A DNA stretch of 60,815 bases from Flavobacteriales bacterium (lineage in GTDB: Bacteria; Bacteroidota; Bacteroidia; Flavobacteriales_D; Sanyastnellaceae): contig JAQWQB010000020.1 of NCBI GenBank assembly GCA_029245065.1, positions 1 through 60,815 of the forward strand, written 5' to 3'. The notes beneath the pieces were generated by a model, which saw only the letters and a list, made by a program, of their open reading frames with translations, was not told where the DNA came from and searched no databases. Positions 18,093-26,855 of the stretch are shown piece by piece; positions within the stretch are counted from its first letter, which is position 1; the number at the start of each line of letters is the position of its first letter. The position numbers and the translations under genes are program-made.

Positions 18093-20891
18093 TTAGTTCG
18101 TTTTTAGATCGTATAGGATAGAGAAGTAAGCTAGTCTTCCAACTCTAGGCCCACCGTACGTTTGAAATTGTTCGTTATTCAATAAGTTCGACGCTCCGAT
18201 TTTGAACGTAGTATTAATCGAAGTTACAATATAATTCACTTGAGCGTCTACCAGGTCATAGGTTGGAACCACTCCTGTAAACTGTGGAGACCCTTCAAAA
18301 AGGAAGCCTTGAATCCACTTGTAGTTAATTCCGAAGCCCCAAGTATTTTTCTTTCCCCAATTGGACTTGAGGTCTCTTGCAGAGATCCCGAGGTTGTATT
18401 TGTGCTCAGGTGTGTTAAATGCAGGAATGATCGGATCATCCTCTTCGGCCTCCACTAACTTATTCCATGAATAGTTACCAGAAAGTGAAACGTATTCATT
18501 CAGGTAGTAATTCATTCCAATGCTAAATCCTTGCGTAATCACTTCGTTCACCGAATTTGCTGAATACCTGTAAACCTGGATATCTGTTGGAAGTCCATTG
18601 GTTCCGAACTCCGCATCAATTCCAATGTTGAACCCAATGAAATGCTTGTAAACGCTGCGGTAGTAACCCGCGTCTACGTAAAGTCTGTTCCAAAGTGTTG
18701 TGCGGTATCCTACTTCGAAGGTTTGAACTTGTTCAGGACGAATTGGAGCAATGTCAAAATAGCGCACCGTGTCAGGGTCCTGCGTGTTTCTGTAGTCGCT
18801 AAAACTCTCCAATGTAATGAGGCTGTCTACCCCTTGCAGGTTACCACTTAGAATTGCTGGCCCCACATCGAGGTTCAAGTACTGATCTGCAAGTGTTGGG
18901 TTTCGCAATGCGCTTGACAGACTGAACCTCAGGTAGTCGTTTTCTCCGGGCTTTATGACGGCTGAAAATGCTGGTGACACAACGACATCAAAGTTTTGAT
19001 TCTTGTCAACACGCACCGTGGCGCTCAATATGATTTTATCTTCTTTTAATTTTTCTTCGACCCCTAAGTACCCCCCTACTTCGGAGTTTCTGATTTGAAT
19101 TCCCGCGGTGTCACTAAAGATGGTTCCATCTGAGTTTGGTGTATACAATCGGTAATTCGCCCCGACCCTAATGAGATCTACGAACGATGGTTCGAAGGTG
19201 TATTCTCCATGGATGTGATACAACGACGAACGATCGAAAAAACGTGTTCCTCCTTCCAGTTCATTGTTCTTTGCGCTGATGTACTGATTGAAAAGTGCTT
19301 CGAACTCTGGAGAGCCTGGCTCCAATCTCCCAAGTTCACTGGTTACCCCTGGAATATTTGCATTTCCATTGTTCGTCCAGTTCTCAACTGTTGAATGCCA
19401 GAACGTCAACGAATCATTGTAGAAATTCATCCAAGAATCCAATGAGTCAAAATCAAACTGAGCGCCGTCTGGTGTGAATTCCAATTGAGGAAATCCAAGT
19501 TCTTCCGTGAGATCGGCAATGGAATCATTCCAGTACTTGATGTACACCTGAGACCAGTCGTTGGCGTCTCTTGTTTCGTCAAGCATTCTCAATGCTGTAG
19601 CATACGGATCGTAGGAATTTCCAGCGTCTTCACTGGTCATGTAGGCACGAATGAAGAATTTATTCTCTTTTCGGTACTCAATTCTGTTTTGAAAGAATAC
19701 AATGTCGCGCAGACTAAAACGGTTGTCTCCTTGGTATACCGTTGTTCCGTTTCCGATGTTGAAAGCGTAAATCAGCTCTGGAGAATCGTATTTCTCTTCC
19801 GGCTTCGTGCGAAGGTGAAATGATGCAGATGCCTTGAGGTTCTTCGTGTTGTAGTCTACCAAGTCAGACTCTTTGTATCCTGTTCGGTAGAATGTTCCAA
19901 CGCCTGGATAGTTCCATGGGGCTGATGTCGAAAAGTCCATTGACGCAACGTATTCATCCCCATAGATATTCACGGCATCGTAACGTCCTGGGTTGTCAGC
20001 ATCTACTTGGCTATCGTAAACAGGGTCATAATTATCTGCCTCCCAATCATACGCCTGAAGCGCGTAGTAATTCAGTTTGTAGGCGAAAACATCGTCTCCT
20101 TTTTTATTAGGGATTGCCTCTGCCCAGCGAAATGCGTGTTCAAAAAGAGAACGCTCACCTACTTTCATGCTAAGTGAAAGCCCTTGATAGATGAAGGGGT
20201 TTTTCGTCTCCATATTGATAACACCGTTGAATGCTCCAGGTCCAAAATAGGCTGAACTGGCACCCGCAACGATATCGACGCTTTTCACGTCCAAATCACT
20301 TGCTCCAAGGAAGTTTCCTAGTGAAAAATTTAATCCCGGAGATTGGTTGTCCACCCCGTCAATCAACTGCAATGAACGAACGGGTGAAGTACTGTTAAAT
20401 CCTCTGGTATTAATGATTTTGAATCCCAAACTAGCTGAGGTCATGTCCACCCCTTTTAAGTTTCCAAGGCCTTCGTAAAAGTTTCCACTTGGTGCTTCTT
20501 TAATGGCTAAGGCATCCATACTTTCAACTGTCAAAGGAGCTTGTTTCTGCTTTTCAGAGATTCGCTCTCCCACTACCTCGGCTGCATCAATCATGATTTG
20601 TCCGGCTGAAAGCTTCACATCTACTCGCTCAGAAGCATCGCTCACCACTACTTCTTTGGTGTCGTACCCGATAAAACTGATTTGAAGTGTTACAGGAACA
20701 GATGGCACTTGAAGTTTGAACTCCCCGTCAAAGTCTGTTGTAACTCCAGATGTGGTCCCTTTTATGATCACATTCGCACTGAAAACAGGCTCCCCTGTTA
20801 TAGCGTCTCGCACTTTCCCTCTAAGCGTTTCTTGCGAAAACAGGGACGTACAAAGCAAGCAAGAAAATACAATCGTAAAAAATCTGAGCAT
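18093..20891 (-). CDS. TonB-dependent receptor with carboxypeptidase-regulatory-like N-domain
   Basis: The 932-residue outer-membrane receptor starts with a signal peptide (MLRFFTIVFSCLLCTSLFSQ), then a CarboxypepD_reg-like domain (LRGKVRDAITGEPVFSANV to about residue 95), a plug domain (about 110-230, with VRSLQLIDGVDNQSPG and FGPGAFNGVINMETKNP) and a 22-strand-type barrel ending RVGRLAYFSILYDLKTN. Such receptors import siderophores, oligosaccharides or other large ligands with energy from TonB/ExbBD. No SusD partner gene lies next to it; instead a secreted hydrolase-fold protein follows. The ligand cannot be named from sequence. Confidence 0.93.
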   Translation of the reverse strand: MLRFFTIVFSCLLCTSLFSQETLRGKVRDAITGEPVFSANVIIKGTTSGVTTDFDGEFKLQVPSVPVTLQISFIGYDTKEVVVSDASERVDVKLSAGQIMIDAAEVVGERISEKQKQAPLTVESMDALAIKEAPSGNFYEGLGNLKGVDMTSASLGFKIINTRGFNSTSPVRSLQLIDGVDNQSPGLNFSLGNFLGASDLDVKSVDIVAGASSAYFGPGAFNGVINMETKNPFIYQGLSLSMKVGERSLFEHAFRWAEAIPNKKGDDVFAYKLNYYALQAYDWEADNYDPVYDSQVDADNPGRYDAVNIYGDEYVASMDFSTSAPWNYPGVGTFYRTGYKESDLVDYNTKNLKASASFHLRTKPEEKYDSPELIYAFNIGNGTTVYQGDNRFSLRDIVFFQNRIEYRKENKFFIRAYMTSEDAGNSYDPYATALRMLDETRDANDWSQVYIKYWNDSIADLTEELGFPQLEFTPDGAQFDFDSLDSWMNFYNDSLTFWHSTVENWTNNGNANIPGVTSELGRLEPGSPEFEALFNQYISAKNNELEGGTRFFDRSSLYHIHGEYTFEPSFVDLIRVGANYRLYTPNSDGTIFSDTAGIQIRNSEVGGYLGVEEKLKEDKIILSATVRVDKNQNFDVVVSPAFSAVIKPGENDYLRFSLSSALRNPTLADQYLNLDVGPAILSGNLQGVDSLITLESFSDYRNTQDPDTVRYFDIAPIRPEQVQTFEVGYRTTLWNRLYVDAGYYRSVYKHFIGFNIGIDAEFGTNGLPTDIQVYRYSANSVNEVITQGFSIGMNYYLNEYVSLSGNYSWNKLVEAEEDDPIIPAFNTPEHKYNLGISARDLKSNWGKKNTWGFGINYKWIQGFLFEGSPQFTGVVPTYDLVDAQVNYIVTSINTTFKIGASNLLNNEQFQTYGGPRVGRLAYFSILYDLKTN

Positions 20892-20993
20892 AAGGTTTTA
20901 ATCTAAAGGCCACGACAAAATACTATTTCCTTGAATGGATGCACGCATAATATTGAACTTTTAATCAACGAAACTTTTGGGAAACTTGAGAAC

Positions 20994-21200
20994 TCAGACC
21001 ATTTTTATCGAAACACCCTGAAAATCAACAACATCCCCCGATCTTAGCTTTCGTCTTTTACGCAGTTCAACTTCTCCGTTCACTCGTACTAGTTTGTCTT
21101 CAATGACCATTTTAGCCATTCCACCACTCGGTACCAGGTTTTGCACCTTGAGCAGTTTGTTCAATTCAATGAACTCCTCTGTGAGTGGAAACTCCCTCAT
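20994..21200 (-). CDS. small S4 RNA-binding domain protein (YbcJ-like)
   Basis: The 68-residue protein consists of a single S4 fold: EFIELNKLLKVQNLVPSGG, AKMVIEDKLVRVNGEVE and ELRKRRKLRSGDVVDF. Stand-alone S4 proteins of this size bind structured RNA and some are ribosome-associated. Its ATG shares a base with the TAA of the E1 dehydrogenase gene (TAATG), so it is translationally coupled to that unrelated enzyme. No specific role is indicated. Confidence 0.88.
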   Translation of the reverse strand: MREFPLTEEFIELNKLLKVQNLVPSGGMAKMVIEDKLVRVNGEVELRKRRKLRSGDVVDFQGVSIKMV

Positions 21201-23614
21201 TAGTACAATTCTGGGTAGGTAGTTGGGTCAGCTTCATGCATCATGGCATAAGCTGCTTCGACGATGTCTTCGATATTAGGCTTGGAGAAGTAATCTCCAT
21301 CTGTAGAGTAGGCTGGCAAGTGAGGTTTAGCAGCAAGCGTTACAGGCTGACTATCTAAATGCTTGTAACCACCTTGAACATTCAATACTTGGTCAAGAAT
21401 GAATGCACTCGCCCCACCAGGAACGTCTTCGTCAACCACTAATAGTCTGTTGGTTTTTGCCAATGAAGCAGATGCCGTGTGATCTAGATCGAACGGCAAT
21501 AACGTTTGAATGTCTACCAATTCTACATCTACACCAAGCTCTGTAAGCTGCTTGGCCGCATCTTGACAAAGGTTGAACGTTGATCCGTACGACACAATCG
21601 TCAAATCACTGCCTTCACGTGCTACTTCAGCTTGACCGATAGCCACTTTGAATTCACCAATATTAGTTGGCTTTGGTTCTTTGCTTCGGTACCCATTGAG
21701 ACACTCAACCACAATAGCCGGCTCATCAGACTCGAGCAATGTGTTGTACATTCCTGCTGCTTGTGTCATATTTCGCGGAACGCAAACCCGCACTCCCCGT
21801 ACAGAATTGATGATGGCTCCCATTGGAGAACCACTGTGCCAAATACCTTCTAATCTGTGTCCGCGGGTTCTGATAATGACCGGCGCTTTTTGACCACCGT
21901 GCGTTCTGTATTGCACTGAAGCCAGGTCATCGCGCATAATCTGCAATGCGTAATAGATGTAATCTAAGTATTGGATTTCAGCAATTGGACGAAGGCCACG
22001 CATGGCCATTCCAATCCCTTGTCCCAAGATGGTACATTCGCGAATTCCGGTATCGCTAACACGCAAATCACCGAACATTTCCTGCATTCCTTCCATCGCT
22101 TGGTTCACGCCACCAATTTTTCCCGTGTCTTCACCAAATGTTAGTACTTCCGGGTATTTCTTGAAAATGGCTTCGAAATTCTCTTTCAGAATGATTCTTC
22201 CGTCGACCATCTCTGGCTGATCCTCAAAAGAAGGATCGAGCGGTTCAATGTTCAATGCGTTCTGCGCTGATTGACTGTACAGATTTCCGCTGTAACGGTC
22301 ATTCATCAGTGAATGTAAGCTCTTCATCCAAACAACCAATTCCTGTTTTGCTTGAGACGATTCACCTCTTGTGTAGCGAAGCGCTTTTCTAACGGCCGTG
22401 AAAATGTCTTTGCGAATTGGCTCGAGTGCACTTTCTAAATCGTTTGCAATTTTCGAAATGAAAGCACTATTTGAACTTCCTTCTGCCAGTGACTTTAATC
22501 GAGCAACCGCTTCGTGGTAATCAACATCTACCGAAGCTCTGTATGCAGCCCAAGCCGCTTTTTGTTCGGTACGCACTTGCTTCTTCGTGGACTTACGAAT
22601 CTCATCTAACTCCTCTTGCGTCGCCGCTCCTTCCATCACCAAAAACTTGGCGAATTGGTTGATGCAATCGTAGTCAATTGCCCACTGAAGACGTTCCGGT
22701 GTTTTGTAACGTTCGTGCGAACCAGATGTGGAGTGACCTTGAGGCTGCGTGACTTCTTCAACGTGAATCAACACCGGCACATGACTTTCTCTGCAGTAGT
22801 TAACTGCTTCTTCGTACGTGACCATGAGGTCTGGGTAGCTCCAACCTTTGACCTTGAAAATCTTTAGTCCGTTGCTATCGCCTTCTTTCTGGAAGCCGCT
22901 CAACGCGGTAGAAATGCTCTCTTTTACTGTTTGAAACGCTTTCGGCACTGAAATTCCGTAACCATCATCCCAAACAGACATCGCCATTGGCACTTGAAGA
23001 ACGCAAGCGGCATTCATTGTTTCCCAAAAAGGCCCTTCCGAAGTAGAGGCGTCACCAATGGTTCCAAATGCAACTTCGTTTCCGCCATTTGAAAAACTGG
23101 TCATATCAGCCAATTCAGGGTTCAAGCGGTAAATCTTACTTGCTTGAGCCAGACCTAAAAGTCGTGGCATTTGACCGGCTGTTGGAGAAATATCTGCAGA
23201 GCTATTGTACTGCTCCATCAAGTTCTTCCAATTTCCATCTTTGTCTAAGCTTCTTGTTGCGAAGTGTCCGCCCATTTGTCTGCCACCTGAAGCAGGCTCA
23301 ACATCTACGTCTGGGTGTGCATAGAGGGCTGCGAAATATTCTTGAACGGTCAGCTCGCCGAGCGCGAACATGAACGTTTGGTCTCTGTAGTAGCCGCTTC
23401 TAAAGTCTCCTTTCTTGAACTGTCTGGCCATGGCTAGCTGCGCCACTTCTTTACCGTCTCCAAAAATGCCAAACTTGGCTTTTCCGGTCAGCACTTCTTT
23501 TCGACCAAGCAAAGATGCTTCTCTACTTAGACAAGCAATGCGGTAATCTTCAAGAAGTTGCTCACGTAGTTGTTCATGTGTCATTGATGAATCTGAAGTG
23601 AGTTCTTGTGCCAT
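21200..23614 (-). CDS. fused E1 alpha/beta component of a branched-chain-type 2-oxoacid dehydrogenase
   Basis: The 804-residue protein joins both E1 subunits in one chain. The alpha half (about 15-470) has GYYRDQTFMFALG (74-86), HFATRSLDKDGN and the thiamine diphosphate motif GDASTSEGPFWETMNAA (187-203). The beta half (about 500-804) has VLTFGEDTGKIGGVNQAMEG, GIWHSGSPMGAI and DLTIVSYGSTFNLC. The complex decarboxylates 2-oxoacids, most likely branched-chain ones, and passes the acyl group to E2. No E2 gene is nearby; the E3 (lpdA) lies 7 kb to the right. The start at 23614 was chosen because the upstream frame (to 23746) lacks family similarity. The fused form is common in Bacteroidota. Confidence 0.9.
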   Translation of the reverse strand: MAQELTSDSSMTHEQLREQLLEDYRIACLSREASLLGRKEVLTGKAKFGIFGDGKEVAQLAMARQFKKGDFRSGYYRDQTFMFALGELTVQEYFAALYAHPDVDVEPASGGRQMGGHFATRSLDKDGNWKNLMEQYNSSADISPTAGQMPRLLGLAQASKIYRLNPELADMTSFSNGGNEVAFGTIGDASTSEGPFWETMNAACVLQVPMAMSVWDDGYGISVPKAFQTVKESISTALSGFQKEGDSNGLKIFKVKGWSYPDLMVTYEEAVNYCRESHVPVLIHVEEVTQPQGHSTSGSHERYKTPERLQWAIDYDCINQFAKFLVMEGAATQEELDEIRKSTKKQVRTEQKAAWAAYRASVDVDYHEAVARLKSLAEGSSNSAFISKIANDLESALEPIRKDIFTAVRKALRYTRGESSQAKQELVVWMKSLHSLMNDRYSGNLYSQSAQNALNIEPLDPSFEDQPEMVDGRIILKENFEAIFKKYPEVLTFGEDTGKIGGVNQAMEGMQEMFGDLRVSDTGIRECTILGQGIGMAMRGLRPIAEIQYLDYIYYALQIMRDDLASVQYRTHGGQKAPVIIRTRGHRLEGIWHSGSPMGAIINSVRGVRVCVPRNMTQAAGMYNTLLESDEPAIVVECLNGYRSKEPKPTNIGEFKVAIGQAEVAREGSDLTIVSYGSTFNLCQDAAKQLTELGVDVELVDIQTLLPFDLDHTASASLAKTNRLLVVDEDVPGGASAFILDQVLNVQGGYKHLDSQPVTLAAKPHLPAYSTDGDYFSKPNIEDIVEAAYAMMHEADPTTYPELY

Positions 23615-23705
23615 AATTGATGTAATTGATTCCCTCGAATGGGAGTGCAAAATTAGCTTGAAAACCGCAGAAATGAAAGTCGGCAACCTCCAAGAAATCA
23701 ACTGC

Positions 23706-24623
23706 TTATCGAAGTTCAGCCAATGCGACTGCCAATTGGGCACCAACTTTTGCGTTGTTCTTCACAAGCTCGATGTTGGAAACAAGGCTTTCGCCAGTTG
23801 TTTTTTCCTTAATGAAATTGAGTAGAAACGGCGTGAGGTTTTTACCTGAAACGCTTTGTTCTTTAGCGCTATTCACGGCTTCTTCAATGATTAGCTCCAT
23901 GGCGTTCGCATCCATTGAAAATGCTTCAGGAATAGGATTCATCACCAACACACCCCCCTCCAATTCCAACTGTCGCTTGGTTGCAATTTGACGAGCCAAT
24001 TCTTCAGCTGAGTTGACTGAATTCCCCAATTCTATCCCGCTTGTTCTCGTATAAAAAGCAGGCAATTCAGTTGTTTTATACCCAACTACTGGCACACCGA
24101 AGGTTTCAAGGTACTCCATGGTCTTGGGCAGGTCAAGTATGGCTTTCGCGCCAGCACATACAACCGTCACAGGCGAAGTTGCTAATTCAATCAGGTCGGC
24201 GCTTACGTCCCACGTTTCTTCCACCCCACGGTGCACACCTCCGATTCCACCTGTTACAAACACTTCTATCCCAGCCATGGCAGCTCCAATCATGGTTGCT
24301 GCCACAGTTGTAGCCCCCATTCGTTTTTCTGCCAATGCCTGAGGGAGGTCTCTTCTAGAAAGTTTCATGACGTCCTTTGCTTGCGCGAAAAGAGACAGTT
24401 CCTCAGCTGTGAGACCTATTTTGATTTTGCCATTCATAACGGCTATGGTTGCGGGAATTGCTCCATTCAATCGAATCTCTTTTTCTACGTTGAGGGCCGT
24501 TTCCTCATTTTGCGGATACGGCATTCCATGGGAGATAATGGTGCTTTCTAAAGCAACAACTGGCACTCCGTTCTTCAACGCCTGAGCAACTTCAGCCTTT
24601 ACCTCAATCAATTTAAGATTCAT
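23706..24623 (-). CDS. psuG: pseudouridine-5'-phosphate glycosidase
   Basis: The 305-residue enzyme splits pseudouridine 5'-phosphate reversibly into uracil and ribose 5-phosphate. Family landmarks run in order: VALESTIISHGMPYP (23-37), ATIAVMNGKIKIGL, KLSRRDLPQA, GATTVAATMIGAAMAGI, FVTGGIGGVHRG and NPIPEA. The length is normal. The usual partner, pseudouridine kinase psuK, is not adjacent, so pseudouridine salvage would need a kinase elsewhere. It lies upstream of the E1 gene on the same strand with a 91-base gap, and is divergent from the DUF922 gene. Confidence 0.93.
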   Translation of the reverse strand: MNLKLIEVKAEVAQALKNGVPVVALESTIISHGMPYPQNEETALNVEKEIRLNGAIPATIAVMNGKIKIGLTAEELSLFAQAKDVMKLSRRDLPQALAEKRMGATTVAATMIGAAMAGIEVFVTGGIGGVHRGVEETWDVSADLIELATSPVTVVCAGAKAILDLPKTMEYLETFGVPVVGYKTTELPAFYTRTSGIELGNSVNSAEELARQIATKRQLELEGGVLVMNPIPEAFSMDANAMELIIEEAVNSAKEQSVSGKNLTPFLLNFIKEKTTGESLVSNIELVKNNAKVGAQLAVALAELR

Positions 24624-24673
24624 CTTTCGTCATTTATAGGAACAAAATTGCAACTTCCTAGTTAAAGTGAAGT

Positions 24674-25225
24674 ATGAAACCCTTACTACTTATAATCAGC
24701 CTGCTTTTTACCGTTCAAGAAACGGATACCAAAGAGATTAAATGGACGCCAGACTCTTACTTGACGTGGGACGCCTTCTCCCGTAGAACTGGTCCGCCAG
24801 AACTTTACAAAGCTTTCTCGTACACTGGAATTAGCTACATCATTGATTCCAATGAAGGACAGATTGAAGTTGAGGTCACACCTTATTTCATGCCGGAAGA
24901 GTCTTGGGTTCACATTGATTATTTGAACGAAGAGCTACTGAATCATGAGCAAGGGCACTTTGACATTGCCGCGGTTTATGCCAAGGTGTTGGAACTTGAA
25001 ATGATGAAATTCGAAATTGATGTTGATGCCTTTATGGAACGAGATCTAGCGAAAAAAGCAGAAGCGTTGTTCTATGTGGTTTTCGCCGAAATGGATGATT
25101 GTCAAAAACGCTATGATGCTGAGACAAAACACGGAACAGAGGTAGAAAATCAAGCTAGATGGGATCGTTGGTTAGATCAAAAACTAGGCAGATCAGATGG
25201 TTCTGTTCATAACAGCCCAAAGTAA
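24674..25225 (+). CDS. DUF922-type exported putative metalloprotease
   Basis: The 183-residue protein has a short signal peptide ([14 protein letters not shown]). The motif [14 protein letters not shown] near residues 90-103 contains HEQGH, an HExxH zinc signature, as in DUF922 proteins that are thought to be peptidases. The C-terminal half is helical and charged. It starts 50 bases from the divergent psuG, and its last 33 bases overlap the 3' end of the convergent obg gene, the longest convergent overlap in the window. Substrate and activity are unknown. Confidence 0.75.
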   Translation: MKPLLLIISLLFTVQETDTKEIKWTPDSYLTWDAFSRRTGPPELYKAFSYTGISYIIDSNEGQIEVEVTPYFMPEESWVHIDYLNEELLNHEQGHFDIAAVYAKVLELEMMKFEIDVDAFMERDLAKKAEALFYVVFAEMDDCQKRYDAETKHGTEVENQARWDRWLDQKLGRSDGSVHNSPK

Positions 25226-26191
25226 ATCTTTCAGCTCTTGAACATGGTAACCCGTTACCGATGAAATAAAGACGGTTTGCACATTTTCAGGCAACTCTTT
25301 CTTCATCTCTTCCATGAGCTCCTCATCAAGCATATCTGCCTTGGTAATTGCCAAGACCCTGTCCTTGATTAACAGCTCTTCATTGAACAATTTCAATTCG
25401 TTCAATAAGACGTCGTACTCCTTTTGGATGTCGTCTGAATCAGCTGGAATCATGAACAACAACGCGGCATTTCGTTCTATGTGACGTAAAAACCGATGCC
25501 CTAATCCTTTTCCTTCGTGCGCTCCTTCGATGATGCCAGGAATATCTGCCATGACGAAAGATTTGTCGTCACGGTAAGAAACCATTCCTAAATTTGGTGT
25601 CAAAGTTGTAAATGGATAGTTGGCAATTTCTGGCTTCGCCTCAGACAGCACAGAGAGCAATGTTGACTTTCCTGCATTCGGAAAACCTACCAACCCAACA
25701 TCAGCTAATACTTTCAGCTCAAGAATTTTCCATTCTTCCATGCCTGGCTCACCAGGTTGAGCGTATTGTGGTGTTTGATTCGTTGGCGATTTGAAATGAT
25801 CATTTCCTCTTCCGCCCTTTCCTCCAGCGACTAGAATTTGCTCTTCGCCATGCTCGTTGATTTCGAACATCACCTCACCGGTTTCAACATCCTTGGCCAC
25901 CGTTCCCAATGGGACGTCTAAGTACTCATCTTCACCTTGTGCTCCGGTTCGAAGCCCACCGCTACCACCTCCACCTTCTCTGGCTTTGACGTGTTTACGG
26001 TACTTCAAGTGCAGGAGTGTCCAGTAGTTTCGATTTCCACGAATGATCACGTGACCACCTCGTCCGCCATCGCCGCCGTCAGGACCTCCTTTGGAGTTCA
26101 AGCGGTCACGATGAAAGTGCATAGATCCGGCCCCTCCTTTTCCAGAACGGCAGCAAATCTTCACATAATCAACAAAATTCTGATTGGCCAT
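25193..26191 (-). CDS. obg: GTPase Obg/CgtA
   Basis: The 332-residue GTPase acts in late assembly of the 50S ribosomal subunit. The glycine-rich Obg fold spans 1-158 ([12 protein letters not shown] and related stretches). The G domain follows with [12 protein letters not shown] (G1), [16 protein letters not shown] (G3) and TKAD (G4). The variable C-terminal domain is absent, as in many Bacteroidota. It lies nine bases downstream of adk, probably one operon. Confidence 0.96.
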   Translation of the reverse strand: MANQNFVDYVKICCRSGKGGAGSMHFHRDRLNSKGGPDGGDGGRGGHVIIRGNRNYWTLLHLKYRKHVKAREGGGGSGGLRTGAQGEDEYLDVPLGTVAKDVETGEVMFEINEHGEEQILVAGGKGGRGNDHFKSPTNQTPQYAQPGEPGMEEWKILELKVLADVGLVGFPNAGKSTLLSVLSEAKPEIANYPFTTLTPNLGMVSYRDDKSFVMADIPGIIEGAHEGKGLGHRFLRHIERNAALLFMIPADSDDIQKEYDVLLNELKLFNEELLIKDRVLAITKADMLDEELMEEMKKELPENVQTVFISSVTGYHVQELKDLLWAVMNRTI

Positions 26192-26200
26192 GGGCGAGGA

Positions 26201-26776
26201 TCAAGCTACTTGATCTATGGTTGCGAAAAGTCTTTCAGCAATCTCTTCGATGCTTCCAACACCGTTGATTCCTTGGTATTTATCTTGATCACGATAGAAT
26301 CCAGCTACTGGAGCTGTTTCCCTATTGTAGACGTCAATTCTATTTTGAATCACTTCTGGATTTGCGTCATCAGCTCTACCACTTGTTTCGGCTCTGTGCT
26401 TCAATCGATCTCTCAATTGATCTTCAGGAACTTCCAATGCAAGCATGTATGTGATTGATGTACCACGGGATGTGAGAAAAGCGTCCAACGCAGCTGCCTG
26501 AGCACTTGTTCGAGGGAAGCCATCGAAAATAAACCCTTTGGCATCTTCTCTTTTGTTCACCTCTGACTCTAGCATTTGAATCGTCACAGAGTCTGGCACC
26601 AATTCACCTTTGTCCATGTAGCTTTTAGCAAGCTTACCCAAATCTGTTTCACCCTTGATATTTGCACGAAAAATATCTCCGGTGCTCAAGTGAGCTAGAC
26701 CATATTTCGTGATTAAGTTTTCAGACTGAGTGCCTTTGCCTGCCCCGGGAGGGCCAAATAGAACGATATTCAACAT
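26201..26776 (-). CDS. adk: adenylate kinase (short form)
   Basis: The 191-residue kinase interconverts AMP, ADP and ATP. The P-loop is FGPPGAGKGTQ (7-17), followed by LAHLSTGDIFR and FIFDGFPRTSAQA. The LID region is short (RAETSGRADDANPEVI) and lacks the zinc-binding cysteines of long forms. An in-frame ATG at 26845 lies upstream, but family members start at MLNIVLFGPPG. It leads the adk-obg pair. Confidence 0.96.
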   Translation of the reverse strand: MLNIVLFGPPGAGKGTQSENLITKYGLAHLSTGDIFRANIKGETDLGKLAKSYMDKGELVPDSVTIQMLESEVNKREDAKGFIFDGFPRTSAQAAALDAFLTSRGTSITYMLALEVPEDQLRDRLKHRAETSGRADDANPEVIQNRIDVYNRETAPVAGFYRDQDKYQGINGVGSIEEIAERLFATIDQVA

Positions 26777-26855
26777 ATGTTTTTGCCGTTTTTCTTTGCG
26801 GAAAAGTGCGAAGATACGAAAGAGCCACCACTGTTTTGGATTCATAAGGAAATGG

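Noticed and set aside
25937-26458. A 173-codon frame on the plus strand across obg and adk
   Set aside because: It is antisense to two conserved housekeeping genes and resembles nothing.
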